The notes beneath the pieces are model-generated. The model did not search any database and was not told the DNA's origin. It was given only the letters and a program-made list of their open reading frames with translations. From Pseudomonas sp. TCU-HL1 (lineage in GTDB: Bacteria; Pseudomonadota; Gammaproteobacteria; Pseudomonadales; Pseudomonadaceae): a DNA stretch of 64,000 nt. The position numbers were made by a program, and so were the translations under genes. The stretch is taken from assembly GCF_001708505.1 (NCBI RefSeq), contig NZ_CP015992.1:5766001-5830000 (forward strand). The letters run 5' to 3'. Positions 8,480 through 16,544 of the stretch are shown in pieces. Position 1 is the stretch's first letter, and each line of letters opens with the position of its first letter.

Positions 8480-9094
8480 ATGAAGACCCGCGACCGCATC
8501 CTCGAATGCGCCCTCGAACTGTTCAACCGTAACGGCGAGCCCAACGTCACCACCCTGGAAATCGCCACCGAACTGGGCATCAGTCCCGGCAACCTCTACT
8601 ACCACTTCCACGGCAAGGAGCCGCTGGTGATGGCGCTGTTCGAGCGCTTCCGGGAGGAGCTGGCGCCGTTGCTCGACCCCCCGGACGACGCTCAACTGGA
8701 TGAAGAGGATTACTGGCTGTTCCTGCACCTGATCGTCGAGCGCCTGGCACAGTACCGCTTCCTCTTCCAGGACCTCTCCAACCTCGCCGGGCGCCTGCCA
8801 AAGCTGGCCCGTGGCATGCGCAACTGGCTGAATCACCTCAAGCGCACCCTGGCCGCCCTGCTCGCCCGACTCAAGGCCGAACGGCAGTTGGTCAGCGATA
8901 CGGAGGCCCTGGGACAACTGGTGGAGCAGATCACCCTCACACTGCTGTTTTCGCTCGATTACCAGCGCGTGCTGGGCAGCGGCGGCGAAATACGCCTGGT
9001 CGTCTACCAGGTGATGATGCTGGTCGCCCCGCACCTGCGCCCCGGTCCCCGGCACGCCGCCGAAAGCCTGGCCCGGCGTTACCTGGAGGCCTGA
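8480..9094 (+). CDS. phaD: TetR-family regulator of the pha cluster, PhaD
   Basis: The 204-residue protein begins MKTRDRILECALELFNRNG, with a TetR-type helix-turn-helix at about residues 25-45 (TTLEIATELGISPGNLYYHF), and continues with a helical ligand-binding domain. In P. putida PhaD activates the phaC1 and phaI promoters and is thought to sense a PHA-derived ligand; that is taken from the family and from position, since the gene closes phaC1-phaZ-phaC2-phaD. A strong bidirectional terminator separates it from the convergent phaF. Confidence 0.92.
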   Translation: MKTRDRILECALELFNRNGEPNVTTLEIATELGISPGNLYYHFHGKEPLVMALFERFREELAPLLDPPDDAQLDEEDYWLFLHLIVERLAQYRFLFQDLSNLAGRLPKLARGMRNWLNHLKRTLAALLARLKAERQLVSDTEALGQLVEQITLTLLFSLDYQRVLGSGGEIRLVVYQVMMLVAPHLRPGPRHAAESLARRYLEA

Positions 9095-9095
9095 A

Positions 9096-9128
9096 ACGCA
9101 AACGCCCGGACAAGCCGGGCGTTTGCGT
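9096..9128. terminator. bidirectional terminator between phaD and phaF
   Basis: A perfect 14-bp stem, ACGCAAACGCCCGG (9096-9109) with CCGGGCGTTTGCGT (9115-9128) and a 5-base loop, lies 1 base after the phaD stop and 14 bases from the phaF stop. Its position between convergent genes suggests that it serves both directions. Confidence 0.85.
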
Positions 9129-9142
9129 CATACCGATAAAGC

Positions 9143-9997
9143 TCAGGACTGGCTGGACGGCGGAGTCGCTGCCGGGGCCGGTGCGGCCGGAACTACGCTG
9201 GGAGCCGGAGCAGCAGCGGCGGCCGGAGCTGCCGGTGCCGGGCTCGCGGCCGGTGCAGCAGGCTTGGCGGCTTTGGGCGCGGAGGGCTTTTTCACTGCAG
9301 GTTTCTTCGCGGCAGCGGGTTTCGCTGCCGCGGGCTTGGCAGCGACGGCCGGTTTGGCAGCGGGCTTCGCGGCCGCAGGCTTCGCCGCAGCAGCTTTCGG
9401 TGCAGCCGGTTTCGCGGCTGGCTTGGCAGCAGCAGCCTTAGCCTTGGGCGCAGGCTTGGCAGCAGCGACCTTGGCAGCCGGTTTCGCGACGGACTTGGCA
9501 GCGGGCTTCACAGCAGCCTTGGTGGCCGGCTTGGCGGCTACTTTGGCTGCAGGCTTGGCCACCGATTTGGCCGACACACCAGTGAGTTTTTCGAGCTGCT
9601 TGGTCAGGGCGTCCACCTTGCCTTGCAGGTCCTTCACTTCAGTGCGGCTGGGCACGCCGAGGCGGGAAATGGCGCTGTTCAGTCGCTTGTCGAAAGCTTC
9701 TTCCAGCTCACTCCACTTGCCGATCGCCTTGCCCTTGACCTCTTCGACCTTGGACTTGGCCGAACCCACACGGGTACCGACCTTGGACTTGACCGCGTCT
9801 ACCTGCTTGTCCACCTCGGTCTTGGCCTGCTTTTCAGCCTTCTCACCATCCTTGACCAGCGTATCGAACAGCTTGGAGCCGTCGTTGCTGACCTTCGAGT
9901 AGGCCCCCAAGCCAGCCAGCCAGATCTGGCGCGAGTATTTCTCGATCTCGCCGATCCAGGAGTTGGTGTCTTTATCGGTTTTCTTCTTGCCAGCCAT
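9143..9997 (-). CDS. phaF: phasin/nucleoid-associated protein PhaF
   Basis: The 284-residue protein has two parts. Residues 1 to about 140 form the amphipathic phasin domain (SRQIWLAGLGAYSKV) with a closing heptad-like coiled coil (VKDLQGKVDALTKQLEKL). From about 145 on it is histone-H1-like: many AAKPA/KPAAK repeats, extremely rich in Ala, Lys and Pro. In P. putida PhaF coats PHA granules, binds DNA through the basic tail and helps distribute granules at division. phaI lies 10 bases upstream, so the two form an operon read towards phaD. The repeat tract creates a long meaningless open frame on the other strand. Confidence 0.95.
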   Translation of the reverse strand: MAGKKKTDKDTNSWIGEIEKYSRQIWLAGLGAYSKVSNDGSKLFDTLVKDGEKAEKQAKTEVDKQVDAVKSKVGTRVGSAKSKVEEVKGKAIGKWSELEEAFDKRLNSAISRLGVPSRTEVKDLQGKVDALTKQLEKLTGVSAKSVAKPAAKVAAKPATKAAVKPAAKSVAKPAAKVAAAKPAPKAKAAAAKPAAKPAAPKAAAAKPAAAKPAAKPAVAAKPAAAKPAAAKKPAVKKPSAPKAAKPAAPAASPAPAAPAAAAAPAPSVVPAAPAPAATPPSSQS

Positions 9998-10007
9998 CCT
10001 GCTCTCC

Positions 10008-10439
10008 TTATTTGGTTCGCGCGACGTGCTCGAGCAACGCGCTCAGCTCATCAAGCTTAGCAGAGAGTGCCTCAACGTCCTGCCGGGAGGGAATACCTAT
10101 GCGGTTCAGGGCACTGGCCACCCGGTTGTCGAATGCCTTCTCGATCTTGTCGAGCTGCACTTCGACCTTTTCCTTCACGCCCGTGACGCTGTGCTTCACG
10201 CTGTCGAACTGGCTGTTGGCCGCCTCGACCTGCTCATCGACGAGTTTCTTGCCCTGCTTCTCGACGCCTTCGCCGGCCTTCACCAGTTCCTTGAAGTAGT
10301 CGACGCCTTCGGCGCCGGCCTTGGCGTAGGCACCCAGGCCAGCCAGCCAGATCTTGCGGGCGTAGAGCTTCACGTCGGTCAGGACGGTGGATTTGCTTTC
10401 TACTTTCTCGACTTTCTTTTTGACGGCTACTTTGGCCAT
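10008..10439 (-). CDS. phaI: phasin PhaI
   Basis: 143 residues from ATG 10439 (MAKVAVKKKVEK); GAGGTG 5 bases upstream fits a ribosome site, and the four codons before it (MRCT) are discarded. It matches the phasin half of PhaF: ARKIWLAGLGAYAKAG near residue 30, then amphipathic helices and NRIGIPSRQDVEAL, ending in a leucine-rich coiled coil. It covers the surface of PHA granules. First gene of the phaI-phaF operon, whose promoter lies in the 358-base gap before the next gene. Confidence 0.94.
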   Translation of the reverse strand: MAKVAVKKKVEKVESKSTVLTDVKLYARKIWLAGLGAYAKAGAEGVDYFKELVKAGEGVEKQGKKLVDEQVEAANSQFDSVKHSVTGVKEKVEVQLDKIEKAFDNRVASALNRIGIPSRQDVEALSAKLDELSALLEHVARTK

Positions 10440-10582
10440 GGTGCACCTCACGCTGAAAGGTAGATGACTCGCCCTTTTTCAGGACTTGAGCGCAAGGTAG
10501 CGAGGAAAATTAGAAACCGCATACTAGCCACGGGTTGGGCAGTTTCGGTGGGAGCGGATTCATTTGAACTGATGCCGGTCCC

Positions 10583-10657
10583 GTAGGGTGCGCCGCGCGC
10601 ACCGGGAGACGGACTCGGAGTCGCCACCATCGCCGCGGTGCGCATGGCGCACCCTAC
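10583..10657. repeat. inverted-repeat element with GTAGGGTGCGCC arms
   Basis: Two 22-base arms (10583-10604 and 10636-10657) that start GTAGGGTGCGCC and are inverted relative to each other, differing at two positions, enclose a 31-base spacer. The second arm recurs identically at 49272-49293, so this is a dispersed repeat. It lies between phaI and the small PHA-region gene in a gap that otherwise shows only the hairpins at 10703-10751. Confidence 0.6.
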
Positions 10658-10702
10658 TGCTGGGCACGGTGGCGGAGATCAGCCGAGTGCTGCGTGTGAG
10701 GA

Positions 10703-10751
10703 TTGCCCCCTTACAGGGGGCAAACACACGTCCACGTTCTACGAACGTGGA
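10703..10751 (-). terminator. two hairpins, possible terminator of the small PHA-region gene
   Basis: TTGCCCCC-TTACA-GGGGGCAA (10703-10723) and TCCACGTTC-TAC-GAACGTGGA (about 10731-10751) stand side by side downstream of the minus-strand gene that ends at 10798. Neither has a clean U-tract, so termination is a plausible but unproven reading. Confidence 0.4.
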
Positions 10752-10797
10752 TCTTTACTCGCGAAGGGCCGCAAAGCGGCCCCGGAAAGGTCCCGGA

Positions 10798-11073
10798 TCA
10801 GACCAGATACTCGTCAAGCGCCTTCTCGATCTCGCGTTTGATGCTGCCGCTCATGGCCGACAGCAACAGGCCCAGCTTGACCTCCACGCGTACCCTGGCG
10901 TCGCTCACCTCGATCTGTCCGTCAGCACCGCTGCGCTTGAACTCCAGGGTGTCGCCGCGCCACTGGTAACGCACGTCGTACTCGCGCGCCAGGCGCTCGG
11001 CCAACTTTTCGGCTTTCTCCCGGACAGCCTCGCGACCGAGGGCATGGGAACGTTCGACATGAATGCGGGCCAC
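10798..11073 (-). CDS. polyhydroxyalkanoic acid system family protein (PHA_gran_rgn)
   Basis: This 91-residue protein (MARIHVERSHALGREAVREKAEKL...) has the pattern of the small proteins found beside PHA genes: HALG near the N-terminus, then ERLAREYDVRYQWRGDTLEFKRSG, and a C-terminal GSIKREIEKALDEYLV. Mixed alpha/beta, no signal peptide. The family is defined by its neighbourhood with PHA clusters; biochemical role unknown. It is transcribed away from ubiE, which starts 142 bases away on the other strand. Confidence 0.82.
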   Translation of the reverse strand: MARIHVERSHALGREAVREKAEKLAERLAREYDVRYQWRGDTLEFKRSGADGQIEVSDARVRVEVKLGLLLSAMSGSIKREIEKALDEYLV

Positions 11074-11214
11074 GGGGGACTCCTGACTGCGACCTTAAGT
11101 CGCGCGACTATACCAGCCGCCAGAGACCCTGGCCGCCCCTGCAACGCCCGGTTGCCAAGACAAAGACCGGCGTCGGCATTAGAATGGCCGCCATTCAATT
11201 CCGGTGGCATTGAC

Positions 11215-11985
11215 ATGAACGACCCGCGCAAAGGCAACGACGCCGAACCCACGACCCATTTCGGCTACCAGCAGGTCCCCGAAAGCCAGAAGGCCGACAA
11301 GGTCGCCGAGGTGTTCCACTCGGTGGCAGCCAAGTACGACCTGATGAACGACCTGATGTCCGGCGGCGTCCACCGCCTGTGGAAGCGTTTCACCATCGAA
11401 CTGTCCGGCGTACGCCCGGGCAACCGGGTACTGGACATCGCGGGCGGCACCGGCGACCTCACCCGCCAGTTCTCGCGCCTGGTGGGTGTTAACGGCGAAG
11501 TGGTGCTGGCCGACATCAACGCCTCGATGCTCAAGGTGGGCCGCGACAAGCTGCTGGACAGCGGCGTCGCCGGCAATGTCAGCTTCGTCCAGGCCGACGC
11601 CGAGAAGCTGCCCTTCCCCGACAACCACTTCGATGTGGTCACCATCGCCTTCGGCCTGCGCAACGTCACCCACAAGGACGAAGCCATTCGTTCCATGCTG
11701 CGCGTGCTCAAGCCGGGTGGTCGCCTGCTGGTCCTGGAGTTCTCCAAGCCCACCAGCGGCCTGCTGTCCAAGGCCTATGACGCCTACTCCTTCAGCCTCC
11801 TGCCGCTGATGGGCAAGCTGATCACCAATGACTCCGAGAGCTATCGCTACCTCGCCGAGTCGATCCGCATGCACCCGGACCAGGAAACCCTCAAGGCAAT
11901 GATGTCCGAGGCCGGCTTCGAACGCGTCACCTACCACAACATGACTGGCGGCATCGTCGCCCTGCACCGCGGCATCAAGCCCTGA
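11215..11985 (+). CDS. ubiE: ubiquinone/menaquinone C-methyltransferase UbiE
   Basis: UbiE performs the SAM-dependent C-methylation of the quinone ring. The start is ATG 11215 (MNDPRKGNDAEP), 256 residues, the size known in Pseudomonas; the open frame further upstream crosses the opposite-strand gene and is ignored. SAM motif I is LDIAGGTGDLTRQF; other marks are VFHSVAAKYDLMNDLMSGGVH, AFGLRNVTHKDEAI and the C-terminal VTYHNMTGGIVALHRG, all typical of UbiE. It overlaps ubiJ by one base (TGATG), forming ubiE-ubiJ-ubiB. Confidence 0.96.
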   Translation: MNDPRKGNDAEPTTHFGYQQVPESQKADKVAEVFHSVAAKYDLMNDLMSGGVHRLWKRFTIELSGVRPGNRVLDIAGGTGDLTRQFSRLVGVNGEVVLADINASMLKVGRDKLLDSGVAGNVSFVQADAEKLPFPDNHFDVVTIAFGLRNVTHKDEAIRSMLRVLKPGGRLLVLEFSKPTSGLLSKAYDAYSFSLLPLMGKLITNDSESYRYLAESIRMHPDQETLKAMMSEAGFERVTYHNMTGGIVALHRGIKP

Positions 11986-12602
11986 TGTTGACCCAGGCGC
12001 TGCTGGCCGGTATCGAGCTCGGCCTCAACCGGATGCTGGCCCTGGACAGCACCGCGTTGCCGCGTATGTCCGCGCTGGAAGGTAGCGTCATCGAAGTCGA
12101 CTGCCAGAACCCGGCGCTGACCCTGTTCCTGCTCCCCGGCGGCGACGGCCTGAAGCTTTCCGCACATTGGTCCGCCCCCGCCGATTGCCGCCTGCGCGCG
12201 CCGGCCAGTAACCTGCTGAAGCTGGCCACCTCGAGGGAGAAGACCGCCGTCCTGCACAGCCCGGAAGTGACCCTTGAAGGCGACAGCGCCGTGCTGCTGG
12301 AACTGGCCGCCATCCTCCAAGACCTCGAACTGGACTGGGAATACGAACTGTCGCGCTGGTTGGGCCCGGTGGGTACCCAGTTGCTCGCCGGCCACCTGCG
12401 TAGCCGCGCCAACTGGGCCGGACAGGGGCTGGACAACCTGCGCCAGAACCTCGCCGACTACCTGGCCGAAGAGTCACGCACCCTGGTCGGTCGCCGTGAA
12501 GCCGATGCGCGCTTCGCCGAACTGGACCGCCTCAAGCTCGCCCTCGATCGCCTCGATGCCCGCGTCGAACACCTGAACCAGAGAACCAAGCCCAACGCAT
12601 GA
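11985..12602 (+). CDS. ubiJ: ubiquinone biosynthesis accessory factor UbiJ (SCP2 domain)
   Basis: 205 residues; the N-terminal half is an SCP2/sterol-carrier fold (LDSTALPRMSALEGSVIEVD ... GDSAVLLELAAILQDLELDWE) and the C-terminal half is a charged coiled coil (ADARFAELDRLKLALDRLDARVEHL). UbiJ is a lipid-binding scaffold of the cytoplasmic Ubi complex for aerobic ubiquinone synthesis, together with UbiK. The gene is tied translationally to both neighbours: TGATG with ubiE and a 4-base ATGA overlap with ubiB. Confidence 0.92.
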   Translation: MLTQALLAGIELGLNRMLALDSTALPRMSALEGSVIEVDCQNPALTLFLLPGGDGLKLSAHWSAPADCRLRAPASNLLKLATSREKTAVLHSPEVTLEGDSAVLLELAAILQDLELDWEYELSRWLGPVGTQLLAGHLRSRANWAGQGLDNLRQNLADYLAEESRTLVGRREADARFAELDRLKLALDRLDARVEHLNQRTKPNA

Positions 12603-14191
12603 AGCTGCTCGCCGCCCGTCGCCTGTTGCGCATCCAGCAAGTCGTCATCCGCTACCAACTGGATGACCTGCTGCTCGAACTGCCACTGCCCTGGTGGCTG
12701 CGCACGTTGAGCTACGCCCTGCCGTGGCGCTGGTTGCCGCGCAAACCGTTGACGCTGACCCGCGGCGAGCGCCTGCGCCTGGCCCTGGAAGACCTCGGCC
12801 CGATCTTCATCAAGTTCGGCCAGTTGCTTTCCACCCGCCGTGACCTGATGCCGCCGGATATCGCCGATGAACTGGCGCGCCTGCAGGACCAGGTGCCACC
12901 TTTCGCCCCAGAGAAAGCCGTGGCACGCATTGAGGAACAGCTCGGCGCCAAGGTCAGCCAGGTCTTCGCGCGCTTCGATTTCGAGCCTTTGGCCTCGGCC
13001 TCGGTGGCTCAGGTCCACGCCGCGCAGTTGAAGTCTGGCGAAGAAGTGGTGGTGAAGGTGATCCGCCCCAACCTGCGGCCGATCATCCGCCAGGACCTCG
13101 CCTGGCTGTTCATCCTCGCCCGCCTCGCTGAGCGCGTGTCCGCCGACGCCCGCCGCCTGCGCCCGGTGGAAGTGGTGGATGACTACGAAAAGACCATCTA
13201 CGACGAGCTCGACCTGCTCCGCGAGGCAGCCAACGCCAGCCAGCTGCGGCGCAATTTCGACGGCTCGCCGCTGCTCTATGTGCCCCAGGTCTACTGGGAC
13301 TGGTGCCGCCCGAAAGTGCTGGTGATGGAGCGCATCTACGGCATTCCGGTGACCGATCTCGCCACCCTGGCCGATCAGCGCACCGACATGAAACTGCTGG
13401 CAGAGCGCGGCGTGGAGATCTTCTTCACCCAGGTCTTCCGCGACAGCTTCTTCCACGCCGACATGCACCCCGGCAACATCTTCGTCGCCACCCGCCAGCC
13501 CTGGAACCCGCAGTACATTGCCATCGACTGCGGGATCATCGGCAGCCTCACACCCGAGGACCAGGACTACCTGGCGCGCAACCTGATCGCCTTCTTCAAG
13601 CGCGACTACCGCCGTGTGGCGCAGCTGCACATCGATTCCGGCTGGGTTCCGGCGGAAACCAAGGTCAACGATTTCGAGGCCGCTATTCGTACGGTCTGCG
13701 AGCCGATCTTCGAGAAGCCGCTCAAGGACATCTCCTTCGGCCAGCTGTTGCTGCGCCTGTTCCAGACCGCCCGCCGCTTCAACATGGAAGTGCAGCCGCA
13801 GCTGGTGCTGCTGCAGAAGACCCTGCTGAACATCGAAGGCCTGGGTCGCCAGCTCTATCCGGATCTGGACCTCTGGAGCACCGCCCAGCCGTTCCTCGAG
13901 CGCTGGATGCGCGAACGTGTCAGCCCCCTGCACCTGCTGCGCAACCTGCAGCAGCAGGCCGAGCAGGTACCGCACCTGTCACAGATCGCCCGCGATACCC
14001 TGGAGCGCCTGGCCTTGCCGGCCAGCGCCCCGCAGAAGGCCGAACAACCGTCCAGCGCCCATTGGCCTGCGCGGTTGCTGGGTGCCCTGCTGATCGCCGG
14101 CGCGGCAACCCAGGGCCTCGCACTCACGGTCGGAACCTGGCCGAGCTGGCTGATGCTGGCCGGTGGTCTATATCTGGTGCTGCGCCGATAG
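12599..14191 (+). CDS. ubiB: ubiquinone biosynthesis kinase-like protein UbiB
   Basis: The 530-residue protein belongs to the ABC1/ADCK/UbiB atypical kinase-like family. Visible are the KxGQ motif (IKFGQLLSTRRD, about residues 75-86), the Ala-rich nucleotide loop (ASASVAQVHAA), the catalytic-loop equivalent (FFHADMHPGNIF) and the DFG-like IDCGIIG. Two hydrophobic segments at the C-terminus (GALLIAGAATQGLAL, SWLMLAGGLYLVL) anchor it in the inner membrane. It supports early hydroxylation steps of ubiquinone synthesis. Last gene of ubiE-ubiJ-ubiB; hisI follows after 78 bases. Confidence 0.95.
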   Translation: MKLLAARRLLRIQQVVIRYQLDDLLLELPLPWWLRTLSYALPWRWLPRKPLTLTRGERLRLALEDLGPIFIKFGQLLSTRRDLMPPDIADELARLQDQVPPFAPEKAVARIEEQLGAKVSQVFARFDFEPLASASVAQVHAAQLKSGEEVVVKVIRPNLRPIIRQDLAWLFILARLAERVSADARRLRPVEVVDDYEKTIYDELDLLREAANASQLRRNFDGSPLLYVPQVYWDWCRPKVLVMERIYGIPVTDLATLADQRTDMKLLAERGVEIFFTQVFRDSFFHADMHPGNIFVATRQPWNPQYIAIDCGIIGSLTPEDQDYLARNLIAFFKRDYRRVAQLHIDSGWVPAETKVNDFEAAIRTVCEPIFEKPLKDISFGQLLLRLFQTARRFNMEVQPQLVLLQKTLLNIEGLGRQLYPDLDLWSTAQPFLERWMRERVSPLHLLRNLQQQAEQVPHLSQIARDTLERLALPASAPQKAEQPSSAHWPARLLGALLIAGAATQGLALTVGTWPSWLMLAGGLYLVLRR

Positions 14192-14269
14192 CCAGCCCCG
14201 AGTGGCACTGGCACACTATTTCGATCCGAGCGCCGGCCCCGTGAGGCCGGCCCAGTTGTGGAAGACACG

Positions 14270-14671
14270 ATGAAAGACTGGCTGGAAGAGATTCAATGGA
14301 ACGCCGAAGGCCTGGTCCCGGCGATCGCCCAGGACCACAAGACGGGCCGCGTGCTGATGATGGCCTGGATGAACCGCGAAGCCCTTGCCCTTACCGTTGC
14401 CGAGAACCGCGCCATCTACTGGTCACGCTCGCGTGGCAAGCTCTGGCGCAAGGGCGAAGAGTCCGGCCATGTGCAGCACCTCCACGAGCTGCGCCTGGAC
14501 TGCGACGCCGACGTCGTCATCCTGATGGTCGAGCAGTTGGGCGGCATCGCCTGCCATACTGGTCGCGAAAGCTGCTTCTACCGCGTATTCGAGAACGGCG
14601 GCTGGAAGACGGTCGATCCCGTGCTCAAGGACCCGCATGTCATCTATGCCGCAGGACACAGCCATGAGTGA
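14270..14671 (+). CDS. hisI: phosphoribosyl-AMP cyclohydrolase
   Basis: HisI opens the adenine ring of phosphoribosyl-AMP, third step of histidine synthesis. ATG 14270 (MKDWLEEIQWN) is preferred over the GTG four codons upstream because it matches the family N-terminus; 133 residues. Zn/Mg-binding residues lie in RLDCDADVV and ACHTGRESCFYR; WSRSRGKLWRKGEESG is the signature. As in Pseudomonas generally, HisI and HisE are separate proteins rather than the fused HisIE of enterics. It overlaps hisE by 8 bases. Confidence 0.96.
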   Translation: MKDWLEEIQWNAEGLVPAIAQDHKTGRVLMMAWMNREALALTVAENRAIYWSRSRGKLWRKGEESGHVQHLHELRLDCDADVVILMVEQLGGIACHTGRESCFYRVFENGGWKTVDPVLKDPHVIYAAGHSHE

Positions 14672-14999
14672 TACCCTCGCCCGCCTGGCCGAAGTGCTGG
14701 AAGAGCGCAAGAATGCCGCGCCCGACAGCTCCTACGTCGCCAGCCTGTACCACAAGGGCCTGAACAAGATTCTGGAAAAGCTCGGCGAAGAAGCGGTGGA
14801 AACCATACTCGCCGCCAAAGACGCCGCTGCCAGCGGTGACCATAGCGACCTGATCTACGAAACCGCCGATCTCTGGTTCCACAGCCTGGTCATGCTCGCC
14901 GCCCTCGGCCAGCACCCCCAGGCCGTACTCGATGAACTGGACCGTCGCTTTGGCCTGTCCGGGCACGCCGAGAAGGCCGCCCGCCAGCCATCCGCCTGA
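14664..14999 (+). CDS. hisE: phosphoribosyl-ATP pyrophosphatase
   Basis: HisE hydrolyses phosphoribosyl-ATP to phosphoribosyl-AMP, step two of histidine synthesis. ATG 14664 (MSDTLARLAEVLEER) gives 111 residues; nine upstream in-frame codons are discarded. All-alpha MazG-like fold with the metal-binding pattern KLGEEAVETILAA and IYETADLWFHSLVML. Translationally linked to hisI; tatA begins 25 bases after the stop. Confidence 0.96.
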   Translation: MSDTLARLAEVLEERKNAAPDSSYVASLYHKGLNKILEKLGEEAVETILAAKDAAASGDHSDLIYETADLWFHSLVMLAALGQHPQAVLDELDRRFGLSGHAEKAARQPSA

Positions 15000-15024
15000 C
15001 AAAGACAATCAAGAGGAACACACC

Positions 15025-15282
15025 ATGGGTATTTTCGACTGGAAACACTGGCTGGTCATTCTCATCGTCGTCGTGCTGGTATTCGGCACCAAGCGCCTGA
15101 AGACCCTCGGCTCCGACGTCGGCGACGCCATCAAGGGCTTCCGCAAGGCCATGAACACCGAAGAAGGCGACAAGGCCCCCGAGCAGACCACTGCCCACCA
15201 ATCCGGCACCCCGCTGAACGAGCCGCACACCATCGACGGCCAGGCGCAGAAGGTGCAGGATCCGGTGACCCGCAAGGACTGA
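15025..15282 (+). CDS. tatA: Sec-independent protein translocase subunit TatA
   Basis: 85 residues from ATG 15025, with AAGAGGAA upstream as ribosome site. One N-terminal membrane helix (WLVILIVVVLVFG), the FGTKRLKTLG hinge, an amphipathic helix (VGDAIKGFRKAMN) and a disordered acidic tail: the TatA plan. TatA oligomers form the conducting element for folded proteins, many with twin-arginine signals. First gene of tatA-tatB-tatC, 6 bases before tatB. Confidence 0.96.
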   Translation: MGIFDWKHWLVILIVVVLVFGTKRLKTLGSDVGDAIKGFRKAMNTEEGDKAPEQTTAHQSGTPLNEPHTIDGQAQKVQDPVTRKD

Positions 15283-15288
15283 TGACCC

Positions 15289-15753
15289 ATGTTCGGTATC
15301 AGCTTCGGTGAACTGCTGCTGATCGGCCTGATCGCCCTGCTGGTGCTCGGGCCCGAGCGGCTGCCCGGCGCAGCACGCACCGCAGGCCTGTGGATCGGCC
15401 GCCTCAAGCGCAGCTTCAATGCGATCAAGACCGAGGTCGAGCGCGAGATCGGCGCTGACGAGATCCGTCGCCAGCTACATAACGAACACATCATGGCGCT
15501 GGAGAAGCAGATCAAGGAAAGCATCGTGCCTCCGACAGTCGAGTCCCTGCTTTCCGACCCCGAGCCTGAACGCGACACGGCGGCCACACCGCCGGCTGCC
15601 CAAGTGGCACCGGCAGCACCCGCCACGGCTACGCAGAACCAGTCCGGCCAAAGCGCACCCGCCCAGTCGCCCACCGCTGCGCCGGCCAACCCGGCAACGC
15701 CCGCTGCGCCCCAGCCTCCCCTCGAACCGCAACAGCCGTCCCGCATCCCATGA
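15289..15753 (+). CDS. tatB: Sec-independent protein translocase subunit TatB
   Basis: 154 residues: MFGISFGELLLIGLIALLVLG gives the membrane helix with the conserved Glu8, then PERLPGAARTAG and an amphipathic helix, and a Pro/Ala-rich C-terminal tail of about 60 residues. TatB works with TatC as receptor for twin-arginine signal peptides. Overlaps tatC by 4 bases (ATGA). Confidence 0.95.
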   Translation: MFGISFGELLLIGLIALLVLGPERLPGAARTAGLWIGRLKRSFNAIKTEVEREIGADEIRRQLHNEHIMALEKQIKESIVPPTVESLLSDPEPERDTAATPPAAQVAPAAPATATQNQSGQSAPAQSPTAAPANPATPAAPQPPLEPQQPSRIP

Positions 15754-16544
15754 GCGAACAGAAGCCGGAACAAGACCAGGAAATGCCCCTGGTCTCGCAC
15801 CTCACTGAACTGCGCACGCGCCTGTTGCGCTGCGTAGTGGCGATCTTCCTGATCTTCGCCGGCCTGTTCTACTTCGCCCAGAAGATCTACACCCTGGTCT
15901 CGGCGCCGCTGCGCCAGTACCTGCCGGAAGGCGCCACCATGATCGCCACCGACGTGGCCTCGCCCTTCCTCACGCCGTTCAAGCTGACCATGGTGGTGGC
16001 GCTGTTCCTCGCCATGCCGGTGATCCTGCACCAGGTCTGGGGCTTCATCGCGCCTGGTCTCTACAAGCACGAGAAACGCATCGCCCTGCCGTTGCTGGTC
16101 TCCAGCATCGTGCTGTTCTACGGCGGCATGGCCTTCGCCTATTTCCTGGTGTTCCCGCTGATCTTCCACTTCTTCGCCAGCGTGACGCCCGAAGGCGTGT
16201 CGATGATGACCGACATCAGCAGTTACCTCGACTTCGTGATGACGCTGTTCTTCGCCTTCGGCGTGGCCTTCGAGATCCCCGTGGCCGTGGTGCTGCTGAT
16301 CTGGATCGGCGTGGTCGACGTGGCCTACCTCAAGCGCATCCGCCCCTACGTGATCATCGGCTGCTTCGTGGTGGGCATGATCCTCACCCCGCCGGACATT
16401 TTCTCCCAGACCCTGCTGGCCGTGCCCATGTGGCTGTTGTTCGAAGTCGGCGTATTCTTCGGCGGCCTGATCCGCAAGCGCGGCGATCACCCGGAAGACG
16501 ACGCCGAAGAGCCCGGCGACCAGCCGCCCGCCACCCGCCCGTGA
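15750..16544 (+). CDS. tatC: Sec-independent protein translocase subunit TatC
   Basis: 264 residues with the six membrane helices of TatC and the conserved cytoplasmic N-terminus MPLVSHLTELRTRLLRC, which contacts the twin-arginine motif. Further signatures: FLTPFKLTM, PVILHQVWGFIAPGLYKHEKR and LTPPDIFSQTLLAVPMWLLFE. The charged C-terminal tail is cytoplasmic. Overlaps tatB at the start and rsmE at the end, so expression of all four genes is probably coupled. Confidence 0.97.
   Translation: MSEQKPEQDQEMPLVSHLTELRTRLLRCVVAIFLIFAGLFYFAQKIYTLVSAPLRQYLPEGATMIATDVASPFLTPFKLTMVVALFLAMPVILHQVWGFIAPGLYKHEKRIALPLLVSSIVLFYGGMAFAYFLVFPLIFHFFASVTPEGVSMMTDISSYLDFVMTLFFAFGVAFEIPVAVVLLIWIGVVDVAYLKRIRPYVIIGCFVVGMILTPPDIFSQTLLAVPMWLLFEVGVFFGGLIRKRGDHPEDDAEEPGDQPPATRP

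Noticed and set aside
9123..9902. Plus-strand 259-codon frame made of Ala/Gly repeats opposite phaF
   Set aside because: It is the mirror of the AAKPA repeat codons of PhaF; no ribosome site, and phaF is well supported.
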